From Pseudolactococcus reticulitermitis (lineage in GTDB: Bacteria; Bacillota; Bacilli; Lactobacillales; Streptococcaceae), in contig NZ_BEDT01000001.1 in the NCBI RefSeq assembly GCF_002260845.1, positions 682,001-746,000 on the forward strand: 64,000 bases of DNA, written 5' to 3'. Shown here in pieces: positions 9,113-18,112 of this stretch. Every line of letters begins with the position of its first letter. Position 1 is the stretch's first letter. A model generated the notes under the pieces. That model saw only the letters and a program-made list of their open reading frames with translations. It was not told the origin of the DNA and ran no database searches. A program made the translations under genes and the position numbers.

Positions 9113-11776
9113 TTATAATTTTTCCAGCTCAGCAATCCGTGCTTGTGTGGTGTCAAATTTTGTTTGATAATCCGCTTGTTTGGCTTGTTCTTTGGCGACG
9201 ACTTCTGGTTTGGCATTGGCAACGAATTTCTCATTAGAGAGTTTGCGTGAAACCATGTCCAATTCTTTTTGCCATTTGGCTAATTCTTTGGTCAAGCGGG
9301 CAATTTCGTCTGAGATATTAAGCAACCCTGCAAGTGGCAAGTAGATGTCAACGTTTGATAGCACCGCAGTCATGGCTTGCGCTGGCGCTGTAATGTCAGC
9401 AGAAATCTCTAAGGTTTCCGGATTGGTGAAACGTGTCAAATAGTTGCTATTCTCTTTCAAAAAAGCTTCAATTTCCGCATTTTCTGTCTTGATTAGGATT
9501 GGCACTGTTTTGCTCGGTGCTGTATTCACTTCCGCGCGGATATTCCGAACGGACTTGATGATGTCTTTCAAGACTTCTACACCGCGAACGGCTGCATCAT
9601 CTGTAAATTCTGGGCGAACTTCTGGATAGGCCGCAACGACTAGGCTACCATCAATCAAGCCAAGGTTTTCCGAAATTTCTTCGGTCACAAATGGCATGAT
9701 GGGGTGAAGTAAACGCAGAATTTGATCTAGGACATACACAAGAACGCTACGTGTCACCTCTTTTTCTGCTTCATCTTCACCGTAAAGGACTTCTTTGGTC
9801 AGCTCAACATACCAGTTGGCAAAATCTTCCCATATAAAGTTATAAAGGGCCCGACCCGCCTCACCAAATTCAAACTTATCAAAGTTTTTCGTGACATGGT
9901 CAATCGTTTCATTGAGCTTGGTCAAAATCCAGCGATCCGTGACATTTCCAGCTGTTTTTTGGGCCACTTTGTCAATGTTGGCATAGGTATCTGCTGCGCT
10001 GAGCGTTTCCTTGTTCATGATGATGTAACGTGAAATATTCCAAATTTTATTAATGAAATTCCAAGCAGCATCCATTTTTTCATAAGAGAAACGGACGTCT
10101 TGACCGGGTGCAGAACCATTCGACAAGAACCAACGCAAGGCATCTGCACCATATTTTTCGATGACATCCATGGGGTCAATGCCGTTACCGAGTGATTTCG
10201 ACATTTTGCGACCTTCTTCATCCCGAATCAAACCGTGAATGAGAACGTCTTTAAATGGGCGTTCATTTGTAAATTCCAGACTTTGGAAAATCATGCGGCT
10301 GACCCAGAAGAAGATGATATCATATCCCGTGACAAGGGTCGAAGTCGGGAAGTAACGCTTGAAGTCTTGGGCTGCCTCATCTGGCCACCCCATGGTTGAA
10401 AACGGCCATAAAGCTGATGAGAACCATGTATCCAAAACGTCAGAATCCTGTGTCCAACCGTCACCTTCTGGCGCTGTTTCGCCGACGTACATCTCGCCGT
10501 CTGCGTTGTACCAGGCAGGGATTTGGTGTCCCCACCAAAGCTGACGTGAAATCACCCAGTCATGGACGTTTTCCATCCATTGCGTGAAAGTATCGTTAAA
10601 ACGTGGTGGGAAGAACTCAACTGCGTTATCAGTTTTTTGGTTGGCGATGGCATTTTTCGCCAGCTCATCCATTTTAACAAACCATTGCGTAGACAGACGT
10701 GGCTCCACAACGGCACCTGAACGCTCAGAGTGCCCGACACTGTGAACCATTTTCTCGATTTTAACGAGTTGCCCCATTGCATCGAGTTTGGCGATGATTT
10801 GTTTGCGCGCTTCAAAGCGATCCATATCCGCAAATTCTGCCGCAAGCTCATTCATTGTGCCGTCATCGTTCATGACATTAATCATGGGCAAGTTATGTCC
10901 TTGAGCATTAAGACGCTCAACCACATCAAAGTCGTTGGGGTCATGCGCCGGTGTGATTTTCACGACACCCGTTCCCTTTTCCATGTCCGCGTGTTCATCT
11001 GTGAGGACAGGAATTTCGCGATTGACAAAGGGTACGGTCACCGTTTTACCGATGATATCTTGGTAGCGTTCGTCTTTGGCATTGACGATAACCGCCACAT
11101 CGCCGAGCAAAGTTTCTGGACGCGTTGTTGCGATTTCGACATTGCCTGAGCCGTCCGCCAAAGGATAAGTGATGTGGTAGAAAGCACCTTCGACATCTTT
11201 GTGGATAACCTCGATGTCCGATAACGCTGTGCGCGCCGCTGGATCCCAGTTAATGATGAATTCACCACGGTAAATAAAGCCTTTTTCGTACAGTTTAACG
11301 AAAACTTTTTTAACCGCTTTTGAAAGCCCGTCGTCTAGCGTAAAGCGTTCGCGCGAATAATCAAGCGATAGCCCCATTTTGCCCCATTGTGCTTTGATTG
11401 TCGCGGCATATTCGTCTTTCCATTCCCAGACTTTTTCGAGGAATTTTTCACGACCGAGATCATAGCGCGAAATACCTTGTTCACGCAAGCGTTCCTCAAC
11501 TTTAGCTTGCGTCGCAATGCCGGCATGGTCCATCCCTGGTAACCAAAGTGTGTCATAGCCTTGCATCCGTTTGGCACGGATGATGATATCTTGCAGCGTT
11601 GTATCCCAAGCGTGTCCGAGGTGAAGTTTACCCGTGACATTTGGGGGTGGGATGACGATGCTGTAAGGTTTAGCTTTCTTGTCGCCACTTGGTTTAAAAA
11701 CGTCAGCTGCCAGCCATTTGTCGTAGCGGCCTGCTTCTACTTCTGTTGGGTTAAATTTTGTTGATAGTTCTGTCAT
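9113..11776 (-). CDS. valS: Valyl-tRNA synthetase
   Basis: This class I synthetase charges tRNA-Val in the cytoplasm. The 887-residue protein has the HIGH-type motif in [15 protein letters not shown] (near residue 45), the KMSKS motif in [14 protein letters not shown], an inserted CP1 editing domain with [11 protein letters not shown], and a C-terminal coiled coil rich in Lys and Glu (about residues 820-887). A GGAA-rich site precedes the ATG. It lies 62 bases after a ydcF-like gene and probably shares that gene's valine T-box leader. Confidence 0.97.
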   Translation of the reverse strand: MTELSTKFNPTEVEAGRYDKWLAADVFKPSGDKKAKPYSIVIPPPNVTGKLHLGHAWDTTLQDIIIRAKRMQGYDTLWLPGMDHAGIATQAKVEERLREQGISRYDLGREKFLEKVWEWKDEYAATIKAQWGKMGLSLDYSRERFTLDDGLSKAVKKVFVKLYEKGFIYRGEFIINWDPAARTALSDIEVIHKDVEGAFYHITYPLADGSGNVEIATTRPETLLGDVAVIVNAKDERYQDIIGKTVTVPFVNREIPVLTDEHADMEKGTGVVKITPAHDPNDFDVVERLNAQGHNLPMINVMNDDGTMNELAAEFADMDRFEARKQIIAKLDAMGQLVKIEKMVHSVGHSERSGAVVEPRLSTQWFVKMDELAKNAIANQKTDNAVEFFPPRFNDTFTQWMENVHDWVISRQLWWGHQIPAWYNADGEMYVGETAPEGDGWTQDSDVLDTWFSSALWPFSTMGWPDEAAQDFKRYFPTSTLVTGYDIIFFWVSRMIFQSLEFTNERPFKDVLIHGLIRDEEGRKMSKSLGNGIDPMDVIEKYGADALRWFLSNGSAPGQDVRFSYEKMDAAWNFINKIWNISRYIIMNKETLSAADTYANIDKVAQKTAGNVTDRWILTKLNETIDHVTKNFDKFEFGEAGRALYNFIWEDFANWYVELTKEVLYGEDEAEKEVTRSVLVYVLDQILRLLHPIMPFVTEEISENLGLIDGSLVVAAYPEVRPEFTDDAAVRGVEVLKDIIKSVRNIRAEVNTAPSKTVPILIKTENAEIEAFLKENSNYLTRFTNPETLEISADITAPAQAMTAVLSNVDIYLPLAGLLNISDEIARLTKELAKWQKELDMVSRKLSNEKFVANAKPEVVAKEQAKQADYQTKFDTTQARIAELEKL

Positions 11777-11838
11777 GTTTTTTCCTTTTCTTTTCTAGCA
11801 TTAAATGATTTTCAGTCCAGTGAAAATAATCCCATCCC

Positions 11839-13047
11839 CTACCCCGCAAACTTAACATTAATCACAATAATCGCAGCAATCACTATCAAAAGCAGCACGG
11901 TAAAGGCAATATGCCGTTTTTTATGCATGAGAATGATGGCAACAAATTCTCGAATGAAAGCGTTGGGGAGGAAATATCTAGCAGTTCTGCTGCCGATACC
12001 ATCACTGTTTAGCCCGACTTTTTTAGCAAACAGACCCGCTCTAAAAATATGGTAATCGTTGCTGACAAAGGCGCTTTGATAGGGCTTGCCTTGACTTCTT
12101 TCATCCATCAGGGCTTTGGAAAACTGCAAATTTTGCTGGGTCGTTTTACTGTTTTCTTCCGTGATAATCTCAGCTTTCGGCACCCCTTGTGACAGGGCAT
12201 AGTTTGCCATGGCTACCGCCTCCGGCATTTTTTCGTCTCGACCTTGCCCCCCACTCATGATGAGTAGCGGCTGCTTTCCTGTCCTTGCTTGCTGTTCCTT
12301 CGCAAACGCCAAGGCTGCATCTATTCTACCCGCGAGCAACGGTGTCACAGTCTCACCGTTGAGTAGACCTGAACCCAGAACGATGAGATAGTCTTGATTG
12401 AACTTGGGTTTGATGTGATTAAAGAGGAGACTGCTGGTTAGGATGGTCATGAAGCTGAAGAAATAATAGATGAGGAAAATGACGATAACCATGTAGAGAT
12501 AGGCAAAAACGCTGCCGGCTTTGAGTAAGAAATGTTGGAAAAGAATCAAGGTCAGGAAAGCTAGACCTAATAAAAGCGTCAACATATTGCCTAGCGTACG
12601 GCTTTCTTTTTTCAAGACGATGCGGGCATTCCAAAGGAGGTAGATGATCAAGGCATAGCCACCAAAGGAAAGTAGGACAAACGACATGATGCCGATGATG
12701 AGGCTGAGAAGGATTGGCAGTGGTGTGGTAAAAGACACACAAAGGATGACCAGATAGCCGATGGTGATGACAATACCGAGGTTCACGATGTAGCCTGTGA
12801 GTAAGCGTCGTTTGTCTTTTCGTATCACGAGGTAGGAGACGAGCCAAGAACCCAAGACCATAACCAGCATAAAGGTAAAGAATGCGCCTAAATCTATCTT
12901 GCTGTAAGTGATGATGGTGTCGACCAGCAGGACGATGCCTAGCCATAGGGCAAGTGCTGTCAGGCGAAATCTGACTTTTTTAATGCGAACAAGAACCAGA
13001 TAAATGATAAGCGCCAAGATTAAAATAAGGTCTGGAATGATAACCAT
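11839..13047 (-). CDS. Membrane protein with C-terminal YdcF/DUF218 domain
   Basis: The first 210 of 402 residues form about six hydrophobic segments, and a last one lies at the C-terminus (HIAFTVLLLIVIAAIIVINV). Between them is a DUF218 (YdcF/SanA/ElyC) domain: DYLIVLGSGLLNG, an LIMSGGQGRDE segment, GVPKAEIITEENSKTT and FVSNDYHIFRAG. These are the nucleotide-like pocket motifs of the family. E. coli ElyC acts in envelope/undecaprenyl carrier metabolism, but the role here is unknown. It is the first gene after the valine T-box leader and precedes valS, so its expression should follow valyl-tRNA charging. It overlaps nothing and its SD (AGAAAGG) is good. Confidence 0.85.
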   Translation of the reverse strand: MVIIPDLILILALIIYLVLVRIKKVRFRLTALALWLGIVLLVDTIITYSKIDLGAFFTFMLVMVLGSWLVSYLVIRKDKRRLLTGYIVNLGIVITIGYLVILCVSFTTPLPILLSLIIGIMSFVLLSFGGYALIIYLLWNARIVLKKESRTLGNMLTLLLGLAFLTLILFQHFLLKAGSVFAYLYMVIVIFLIYYFFSFMTILTSSLLFNHIKPKFNQDYLIVLGSGLLNGETVTPLLAGRIDAALAFAKEQQARTGKQPLLIMSGGQGRDEKMPEAVAMANYALSQGVPKAEIITEENSKTTQQNLQFSKALMDERSQGKPYQSAFVSNDYHIFRAGLFAKKVGLNSDGIGSRTARYFLPNAFIREFVAIILMHKKRHIAFTVLLLIVIAAIIVINVKFAG

Positions 13048-13110
13048 GTGGATGCCTTTCTAGTGATTAAACGTAATGAGGAGGGTGGTGATAACCGCCC
13101 TAGAGCGGAC

Positions 13111-13324
13111 AAAAAGCGCTCTAATCTATTATGATTAGGGCGCTTTCACGTGGTACCACCTAAATTCCCAGACATCATGTGTCTGGACACTCATTTTTTT
13201 ATTTATACTCACTTAACTATTGAGTATACGATTATCAAGAAGCAACAATCATGAGGACGTTTGTAGGATTTTCAGCACCCTCCTACTCTCTTTATAAACG
13301 CAGTCTCACGATACTCTTCTCGTT
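13111..13324 (-). promoter_or_regulatory. T-box leader, valine specific
   Basis: On the minus strand the T-box core TTAGGTGGTACCACG lies at 13149-13163. A terminator follows (13111-13146), with arms AAAGCGC/GCGCTTT and a T5 run, which competes with the antiterminator. Upstream, stem I has a base CGAGAAG/CTTCTTG, a 5' strand AGTA and a specifier loop GATT-GTT-G, with GTT (Val) at 13244-13246. The distal arm carries an AGAGAG and GGGTGCTGAAA region. A stem III-like hairpin (TATACTCA/TGAGTATA) separates stem I from the T-box. Uncharged tRNA-Val should stabilise the antiterminator and raise ydcF-like/valS transcription. Confidence 0.92.
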
Positions 13325-13330
13325 TCCTTT

Positions 13331-13359
13331 ATTCTATCAATTTTTAATTAGAAAGGCAA
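13331..13359 (-). promoter_or_regulatory. Promoter of the T-box/valS transcription unit
   Basis: TTGCCT (13354-13359) and TAGAAT (13331-13336) on the minus strand are 17 bases apart. The -35 box overlaps the last codons of ybaB. The predicted start near 13324 matches the 5' edge of T-box stem I. Confidence 0.6.
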
Positions 13360-13647
13360 TCCTTTTGTGAATTTACCAAGTTTTTGCTCTGTTGTTTTAT
13401 CAATGTCCACCAAGGCTGCATTAACGGCTTGTGTGATCATGTCTGACAAGGTTTCTGAATCTTCTGGGTCAATCAAGTCTGGTGAGATATCAATCTGTGT
13501 CATTTTACGGTCACCTGTGAAGGCAACTTTTACCAAGTCTTGAGCAGACGTACCATAAAAGGTTGTCGCTTCAATTTCAGCTTGCGCAATTTTCATATTT
13601 TTTTGCAAGTCTTGGGCTTGTTTCATCATTTTTTGCATATTCATCAT
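13348..13647 (-). CDS. YbaB/EbfC family nucleoid-associated protein
   Basis: The 99-residue protein begins MMNMQKMMKQAQDLQKNM, the conserved N-terminus of YbaB/EbfC, a small dimeric DNA-binding protein often encoded after dnaX. Here it is separated from dnaX by 16 kb. The middle TFYGTSAQDLVKVAFTGDRK segment fits the beta core of the family. An AAGGAG site lies 13 bases before the chosen ATG, which is long; the adjacent ATG at 13644 is a possible alternative. The in-frame extension to 13698 lacks support. Confidence 0.88.
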   Translation of the reverse strand: MMNMQKMMKQAQDLQKNMKIAQAEIEATTFYGTSAQDLVKVAFTGDRKMTQIDISPDLIDPEDSETLSDMITQAVNAALVDIDKTTEQKLGKFTKGLPF

Positions 13648-13744
13648 GGTCGTTCTAGTTCTCCTTGTATTTCTTTTCTCATTATACCATACAATCATAC
13701 AACCATGAAGACACTTACAATCATTTTATAGCTATTTATGATTC

Positions 13745-13789
13745 AAAAATAGCACTTCAAACTATATTTATCTGTTTTGAAGTGCCATA
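13745..13789 (-). terminator. Terminator after the class II aldolase gene
   Basis: On the minus strand GGCACTTCAAA pairs with TTTGAAGTGCt around an A/T-rich loop, followed by ATTTTT. It lies just beyond the stop codon at 13798. Confidence 0.7.
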
Positions 13790-13797
13790 TTTAGTTA

Positions 13798-14550
13798 TTA
13801 ATCTCCACCAGCTCCGATTTCTGTGTGATTGTAGATGGCGATATTTTGCTTCAAGTCATCTAAACTTGCGATATCTTCGCCTTTAGAATGAAATTTATCT
13901 GTGATACCTAACGCTTGAAAAATTGCTTGTTTATAGGCAATTTCTGCATTCCACTCCACCGTATCTAAAATGGATAATGCTTTATGAATCGCTTCCATTC
14001 CTGTTTTTCCTGTTGCATTAATCAAAACACCATGGCTGTCCAACAATAACATATGAGGTACTGGCAACTGGTTCTCCCGAATATAAGTACTTGTAATTAC
14101 TGCTAGTTCTTCTGAGCAATTAGGTGCAAACTTCATGACTGGCATAGATCCAACTTTTTGCGTAGCTTCGGTCAAATTAGGCATTGTTAAACCAGTCGTT
14201 GCCCAAAACATTGCATTTGGTGCATGTGCATGTAAAACAGCCCTAATCTTAGAATTAGTGCGATAAACCGCTTGGTGCATATTGATTTCACGTGTTAAAC
14301 TACCGACACCACTCACAATTTCACGATTATCTGGATTTACAACCAAAATTTGAGCTGCCGATAAGTCTCCTAAATAAGCTTCAGACATCATCGTTGGTGT
14401 CATGATAATGAAATCTTTTCCAGTTTCATCTGTTGCTAGAAAGGAAAAATTCCCACCTGCAACATTTGTATTTTTTCTTGTAAAAATCAATTTCACAATT
14501 TTGGCTAAATCTTCTCTCTCTCGTTCAAAAATCATTCGACCATCTGACAT
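13798..14550 (-). CDS. Class II aldolase (FucA/AraD family)
   Basis: The 250-residue protein has the zinc-ligand pattern of the class II aldolase/epimerase family: HAHAPNAM supplies two His and LLLDSHGVLI a third. The N-terminal half includes GGNFSFLATDE, which fits the phosphate-binding loop. Members include L-fuculose-1-phosphate aldolase, rhamnulose-1-phosphate aldolase and ribulose-5-phosphate 4-epimerase. The exact substrate cannot be told from the sequence. It is the last gene of the galactitol-type PTS operon, consistent with cleavage of a phosphorylated ketose to dihydroxyacetone phosphate and an aldehyde. I start it at the ATG at 14550, with GGAGG 8 bases before. Confidence 0.85.
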   Translation of the reverse strand: MSDGRMIFEREREDLAKIVKLIFTRKNTNVAGGNFSFLATDETGKDFIIMTPTMMSEAYLGDLSAAQILVVNPDNREIVSGVGSLTREINMHQAVYRTNSKIRAVLHAHAPNAMFWATTGLTMPNLTEATQKVGSMPVMKFAPNCSEELAVITSTYIRENQLPVPHMLLLDSHGVLINATGKTGMEAIHKALSILDTVEWNAEIAYKQAIFQALGITDKFHSKGEDIASLDDLKQNIAIYNHTEIGAGGD

Positions 14551-14564
14551 TTTTATTTCCTCCA

Positions 14565-14873
14565 TCACTTTTTCTTAAATAAATTACCTGAATTAAGGAC
14601 TTCCTGCGCTGCTTGACGAACAGTAGTTACTTCCTCTATTTTCTGTTTTCGTCTTTCATCATATGCTTTAAATAGAATCGGCTGCCCATACTTATAAATA
14701 TAGAGAGCTAAGCCAATAACAATCAAATTCAGTATCATCTGCTGCATGACTAAGGCAGCAAAGAAAAGACTTATCGCAACAAATAATAATAGATACCATT
14801 TTAGTTTCATTTTTTCGTCTTGTTTCACGATTATCATCTCCTTCAACAGTGAGTCAGCATTATTTTTCTTCAT
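14565..14873 (-). CDS. Small membrane protein of the galactitol-type PTS operon, unknown function
   Basis: This 102-residue ORF is not recognised. It contains two hydrophobic segments (WYLLLFVAISLFFAALVMQQ and ILNLIVIGLALYIYKYG) and a highly charged C-terminal tail (AYDERRKQKIEEV...), so it is probably a two-pass membrane protein. Its first ATG lies inside the end of the EIIC gene (14-base overlap) and a GTG at 14828 with GAAGGAG upstream is a good alternative start. It sits between EIIC and the aldolase, so it may be an accessory of the transporter. No function is assigned. Confidence 0.6.
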   Translation of the reverse strand: MKKNNADSLLKEMIIVKQDEKMKLKWYLLLFVAISLFFAALVMQQMILNLIVIGLALYIYKYGQPILFKAYDERRKQKIEEVTTVRQAAQEVLNSGNLFKKK

Positions 14874-16215
14874 AACGTTTACTTGGCACGTCTATTTGTT
14901 TCATGTATCGATTTAGTGCAACAAACAAACCTAAGAAAATTACAACGCCTACAATCGCTAACGGATTTAACTTAAATGCTTCTGCAAAAAATATCCTAAA
15001 TTCTGGACCCTCGATAGAGGCCCAAGTTATTTTTTGACCCGCTTTAAACCCTTCAACAGCACCTGTTTTCTCTGCTAATCCAGTTAAAACAGGCGCTAAG
15101 TAAGTCGCTGCATACAGATAAATTGGCATTGAAACAATCCCTAAAACCAACATCCGCACTAGATTACCACCTGTCAATAACAAACCACCAACTGCAATAG
15201 CATAATTAATAATGCCGGCTAGAGGCAAGCACTCATTACCAGGTAAAATAATCGCATAACCGATAAAGACAGGGACTAATAAAATGGCTGTTACCCAAAT
15301 TTCAGACCGGCCTGCTAAAATTGGCCAATCCAAGCCAATATAAACTTCACGATTTTTGAATTTACGTTTCATAAATTCAGACATAGCATCTGCTAAGGGA
15401 GATAGGGATTGCATAAACATTTTAGAAATCATTGGGAAAAGCGCCATAGCTGTTGCAACTTGAACAGCGAGATTTAATGATCCTGAAATCCCATAAGCCG
15501 CTGCTAACCCTAAGGCTAAACCGATAATGAATCCCATCACAGAATTTTCTGAAAAAATCCCTAATTTTGCTTTCAAGGCTATCGTATCTGACCGTTTATT
15601 AAAGAATGGTATTTTATCCATCAACATATTGAAAGGCAGCAATAAAACAGCAGAAGAAGTCATGAAATGGGTCACTGTTACTAGTGGAATTCCTGTTAAA
15701 TCTTGGATATGTTTTTGGAACATATCTCCTAATTTCAGTTCCAAAACAACTTGTATACTTGCCGTCGCAAAACCAGCAATCAAGCTACCTGATACATAAT
15801 AAACCAAATAGGCTGTCAAGGCTTTCCCCCAAACGTTCCACATATCAACATTCAGCGTTTTTGTCAAATTTAGAACTAATAAGAGGAAATTGACACCAAT
15901 TGTCACGGCGAAGAAAACAAAGGCATAAGACCACGACCAAGTGATACTCGCAGCACCCGTCCAACCTAAGTCCAATGCTGGTAAATTAATTCCCGTATGC
16001 TTCGCCAATGCCTCAGATGCCGGACTTACTGCATTTGACATGAAACCAATGACCATTGACATCCCTGTAAATGCAATGCCTAATGTCAAAGCAGATACAA
16101 AGGCTTTTTTCAATTTCATTCCCGCGAGTAGTCCTAAGAGCAAAATGATTAATGGCACAAAGATAGCCGAGCCCAATCCCAAAATGTAATTAATAATGTC
16201 TTGAAATATTTGCAT
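14860..16215 (-). CDS. PTS system galactitol-type EIIC permease
   Basis: This 451-residue very hydrophobic protein has about 10-12 membrane segments and matches the GatC/galactitol EIIC family: N-terminal IINYILGLGSAIFVPLIIL, a GMKLKKAF loop and a late GNLVRMLVLG segment. It forms the membrane channel that imports and phosphorylates a sugar alcohol or ketose with EIIA and EIIB. The family name reflects galactitol, but members carry several substrates. Only 5 bases separate it from the EIIB gene. Confidence 0.9.
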   Translation of the reverse strand: MQIFQDIINYILGLGSAIFVPLIILLLGLLAGMKLKKAFVSALTLGIAFTGMSMVIGFMSNAVSPASEALAKHTGINLPALDLGWTGAASITWSWSYAFVFFAVTIGVNFLLLVLNLTKTLNVDMWNVWGKALTAYLVYYVSGSLIAGFATASIQVVLELKLGDMFQKHIQDLTGIPLVTVTHFMTSSAVLLLPFNMLMDKIPFFNKRSDTIALKAKLGIFSENSVMGFIIGLALGLAAAYGISGSLNLAVQVATAMALFPMISKMFMQSLSPLADAMSEFMKRKFKNREVYIGLDWPILAGRSEIWVTAILLVPVFIGYAIILPGNECLPLAGIINYAIAVGGLLLTGGNLVRMLVLGIVSMPIYLYAATYLAPVLTGLAEKTGAVEGFKAGQKITWASIEGPEFRIFFAEAFKLNPLAIVGVVIFLGLFVALNRYMKQIDVPSKRYEEK

Positions 16216-16220
16216 AGTTT

Positions 16221-16529
16221 TTATCCTCTTTCATTAATTACTGTGACAATTTCCTGATAGACTTCAGCCATTCCCATACCTGTCAAAAATGGAATGCCTG
16301 GAAAAACTTTAATCCCTAATTCATCCGCCTTGGCTAAAACCGCTTCATCAGGTTGTGCGACATAGACGTAAATACCCGCTGATGGCAATTCATTTTGAAT
16401 GGACTTATAATCAACAGCTTCAACCACAAAGTCGATGCCATCATCTTCAAATTGACTAGCAATTTTACTGGCAATCGTCTGACTCGTTGCCACACCACTA
16501 CCACATGCTACGATTAATTTTTGCTTCAT
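16221..16529 (-). CDS. PTS system galactitol-type EIIB
   Basis: The 102-residue cytoplasmic domain begins MKQKLIVACGSGVATSQTIA, with Cys9 in the CGSGxATS phosphocysteine loop that relays phosphate from EIIA to sugar. Size and motif fit the GatB/Lac-type EIIB fold. It is the second of the three PTS genes on the minus strand, between EIIA (gap 87 bases) and EIIC (gap 5 bases). A good SD (AAGGAGG) precedes it. Confidence 0.92.
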   Translation of the reverse strand: MKQKLIVACGSGVATSQTIASKIASQFEDDGIDFVVEAVDYKSIQNELPSAGIYVYVAQPDEAVLAKADELGIKVFPGIPFLTGMGMAEVYQEIVTVINERG

Positions 16530-16616
16530 TTTCTTTTCCTCCTTAAGATATACTCATTTAAAACAATCATTTTAACGCTTTATGATCAATCAACACAAGC
16601 ATCAATACTTGCCATT

Positions 16617-17093
16617 TCAAGCTAGAACTTGCTTACCTATATTTTCGACAAACAGTTGATAGACTGATTCGGGGCATTTTGTGGCTTGATAAGTCTGCAC
16701 AAAACTTTCAGTCATAAATAAATCCATGAAAGCTTGTAATAAACCGACTTGATTTTTACCATCCTTAATGCCTAAAAAGAATAAATCCTTCACTTTCATC
16801 CTTTGATTATCTCCCATCTGGTAACACGCCACTTCTTGATCCAAGCGACAAATAAAGACAAACGGCTTCTGAATCAATTCAGGTTCTGAATGTGGTAAGG
16901 CAATATTCAAATATTGTGTCACCAATCCTGTTGGAAATGCTTCCTCTCGTTTCATAAGGCCTTCCAAATAACCATCATTCACCATGCCAATTGCTTTTAA
17001 TCGCTTTGCGACAATTTGAAACACCTCTTTTTCTGTTGAAGCATTGATGTTCAAATCAATTAGCTGAAGATTAAACATATCTCTAAAATCCAT
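16617..17093 (-). CDS. PTS system EIIA, fructose/Ntr-like type
   Basis: The 158-residue protein has the PTS EIIA type-2 fold: a FPTGLVTQYLNIALPHSEPE segment with the phosphorylated His68. It accepts phosphate from HPr and passes it to EIIB. It is the promoter-proximal gene of the minus-strand sugar operon, and the cre box and phased repeats in its promoter region should control the whole unit. Confidence 0.9.
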   Translation of the reverse strand: MDFRDMFNLQLIDLNINASTEKEVFQIVAKRLKAIGMVNDGYLEGLMKREEAFPTGLVTQYLNIALPHSEPELIQKPFVFICRLDQEVACYQMGDNQRMKVKDLFFLGIKDGKNQVGLLQAFMDLFMTESFVQTYQATKCPESVYQLFVENIGKQVLA

Positions 17094-17137
17094 CCAAACC
17101 TCTCCTTCATTTATAAATTGCAGAACGATTGTTACGA

Positions 17138-17209
17138 TTTGTTTTATTTTGTTCTACTTTGTTCTTTATCTATATCATAACACAAAAAAATGGTTTGTCA
17201 ACGCTTACA
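17138..17209 (-). promoter_or_regulatory. EIIA operon promoter with cre site and 10-bp phased repeats
   Basis: TTGACA (17196-17201) and TATGAT (17174-17179) are 16 bases apart on the minus strand. TGTAAGCGTTGACA (17196-17209) matches the CcpA cre consensus TGWAANCGNTNWCA at every position and covers the -35 box. Between the predicted start and the gene, TTTGTT recurs on the plus strand at 17138, 17148 and 17158, exactly 10 bases apart. These repeats are candidate binding sites for the adjacent DeoR-family regulator. Binding on one DNA face would fit repression. Confidence 0.8.
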
Positions 17210-17253
17210 ACTGAAATAAATGAACAAATTTAAACACATTTTTACAATCACTC

Positions 17254-17330
17254 TTGCAAAATACTTCTTTTTGCGTTACAATTAAGCTGTAAAACACTTT
17301 TTAAAACAAACTTTAACATTCTAAAACAAA
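17254..17330 (+). promoter_or_regulatory. deoR-pfkB promoter with phased AAAACA repeats
   Basis: TTGCAA (17254-17259) and TACAAT (17277-17282) are 17 bases apart. After the predicted start, TAAAACA occurs at 17290, 17302 and 17322, with TTTAACA at 17312, so the last three are 10 bases apart. They mirror the TTTGTT repeats on the other side of the divergent region and are candidate sites for the same regulator. Confidence 0.65.
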
Positions 17331-17350
17331 TAAGGGAGAATTCTTACTCT

Positions 17351-18112
17351 ATGCTTAAACAAGAGAGACAAGAAGAAATTTTAGAGCTAATTCATCAACA
17401 TACCTACCTTTCAATCGTAGAAATTGCGCAACATTTAGAGGTTTCTGAAATGACGATTAGACGAGATATCACCGAGTTAGCCCAAAAAAACAAACTCACA
17501 AAATTATATGGTGGTGCTCAAAAATTAGATCTCCTAGATAGGGAATTATCCACTGATGAAAAAATTCAAACACAAGTTGAACAAAAAAAATATATTGGCA
17601 AAATCATCAATAGTTTAATTAAAGATAATGCGATTATATTTATCGGTGCAGGTACTACCATTTATTATGCGCTAGCAGAAATTCAGCGAAAAAATTTATT
17701 TATCATCACTAATAGTCTGATTGCCTTCATGTATCTTAAGGAAAACACTGATTATCGTATTTTACTAACTGGTGGAGAATTTTCACCTACGACAGAAGAA
17801 TTCGTTGGCGAAGTAGCCATTCGCGCATTTGATAACTTAAATATTGATATCGCTTTTGCAGCAACAAATGGTATTTTTGACAATAATGTCACAACTGCTC
17901 AATTTGATGAAGGCGCTGTCCAAAATGCTGCATTCGCTAAATCAAAACTATCCTGTATCGTTGCCGATAGTTCCAAGTTTGGCGTTTCTGATGTTTATAC
18001 CTTTACACGTCTGAGTGATCTTGATTATTTGATAACGGATAACCAAATTTCAGATGAGTTGTTTTTACATTATAGTAAATACACGATGCTATTAAGAGAG
18101 GAAATCCAATGA
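17351..18112 (+). CDS. DeoR-family transcriptional regulator
   Basis: The 253-residue protein has the N-terminal DeoR helix-turn-helix (EEILELIHQHTYLSIVEIAQ, then EVSEMTIRRDI) and a C-terminal sugar-phosphate sensing domain with ITNSLIAFMYL, LLTGGEFSPTTEEFVG and CIVADSSKFG. Such regulators (LacR, GlpR, FruR) respond to a sugar phosphate. It is divergent from the PTS genes and overlaps the downstream kinase by 4 bases (ATGA). The phased repeats on both sides of the intergenic region are the likely operators. The inducer is probably a phosphorylated intermediate of this pathway. Confidence 0.93.
   Translation: MLKQERQEEILELIHQHTYLSIVEIAQHLEVSEMTIRRDITELAQKNKLTKLYGGAQKLDLLDRELSTDEKIQTQVEQKKYIGKIINSLIKDNAIIFIGAGTTIYYALAEIQRKNLFIITNSLIAFMYLKENTDYRILLTGGEFSPTTEEFVGEVAIRAFDNLNIDIAFAATNGIFDNNVTTAQFDEGAVQNAAFAKSKLSCIVADSSKFGVSDVYTFTRLSDLDYLITDNQISDELFLHYSKYTMLLREEIQ

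Noticed and set aside
10015-11688. Several ORFs on both strands inside valS
   Set aside because: They overlap the well-supported valS frame and show no ribosome sites or family similarity.
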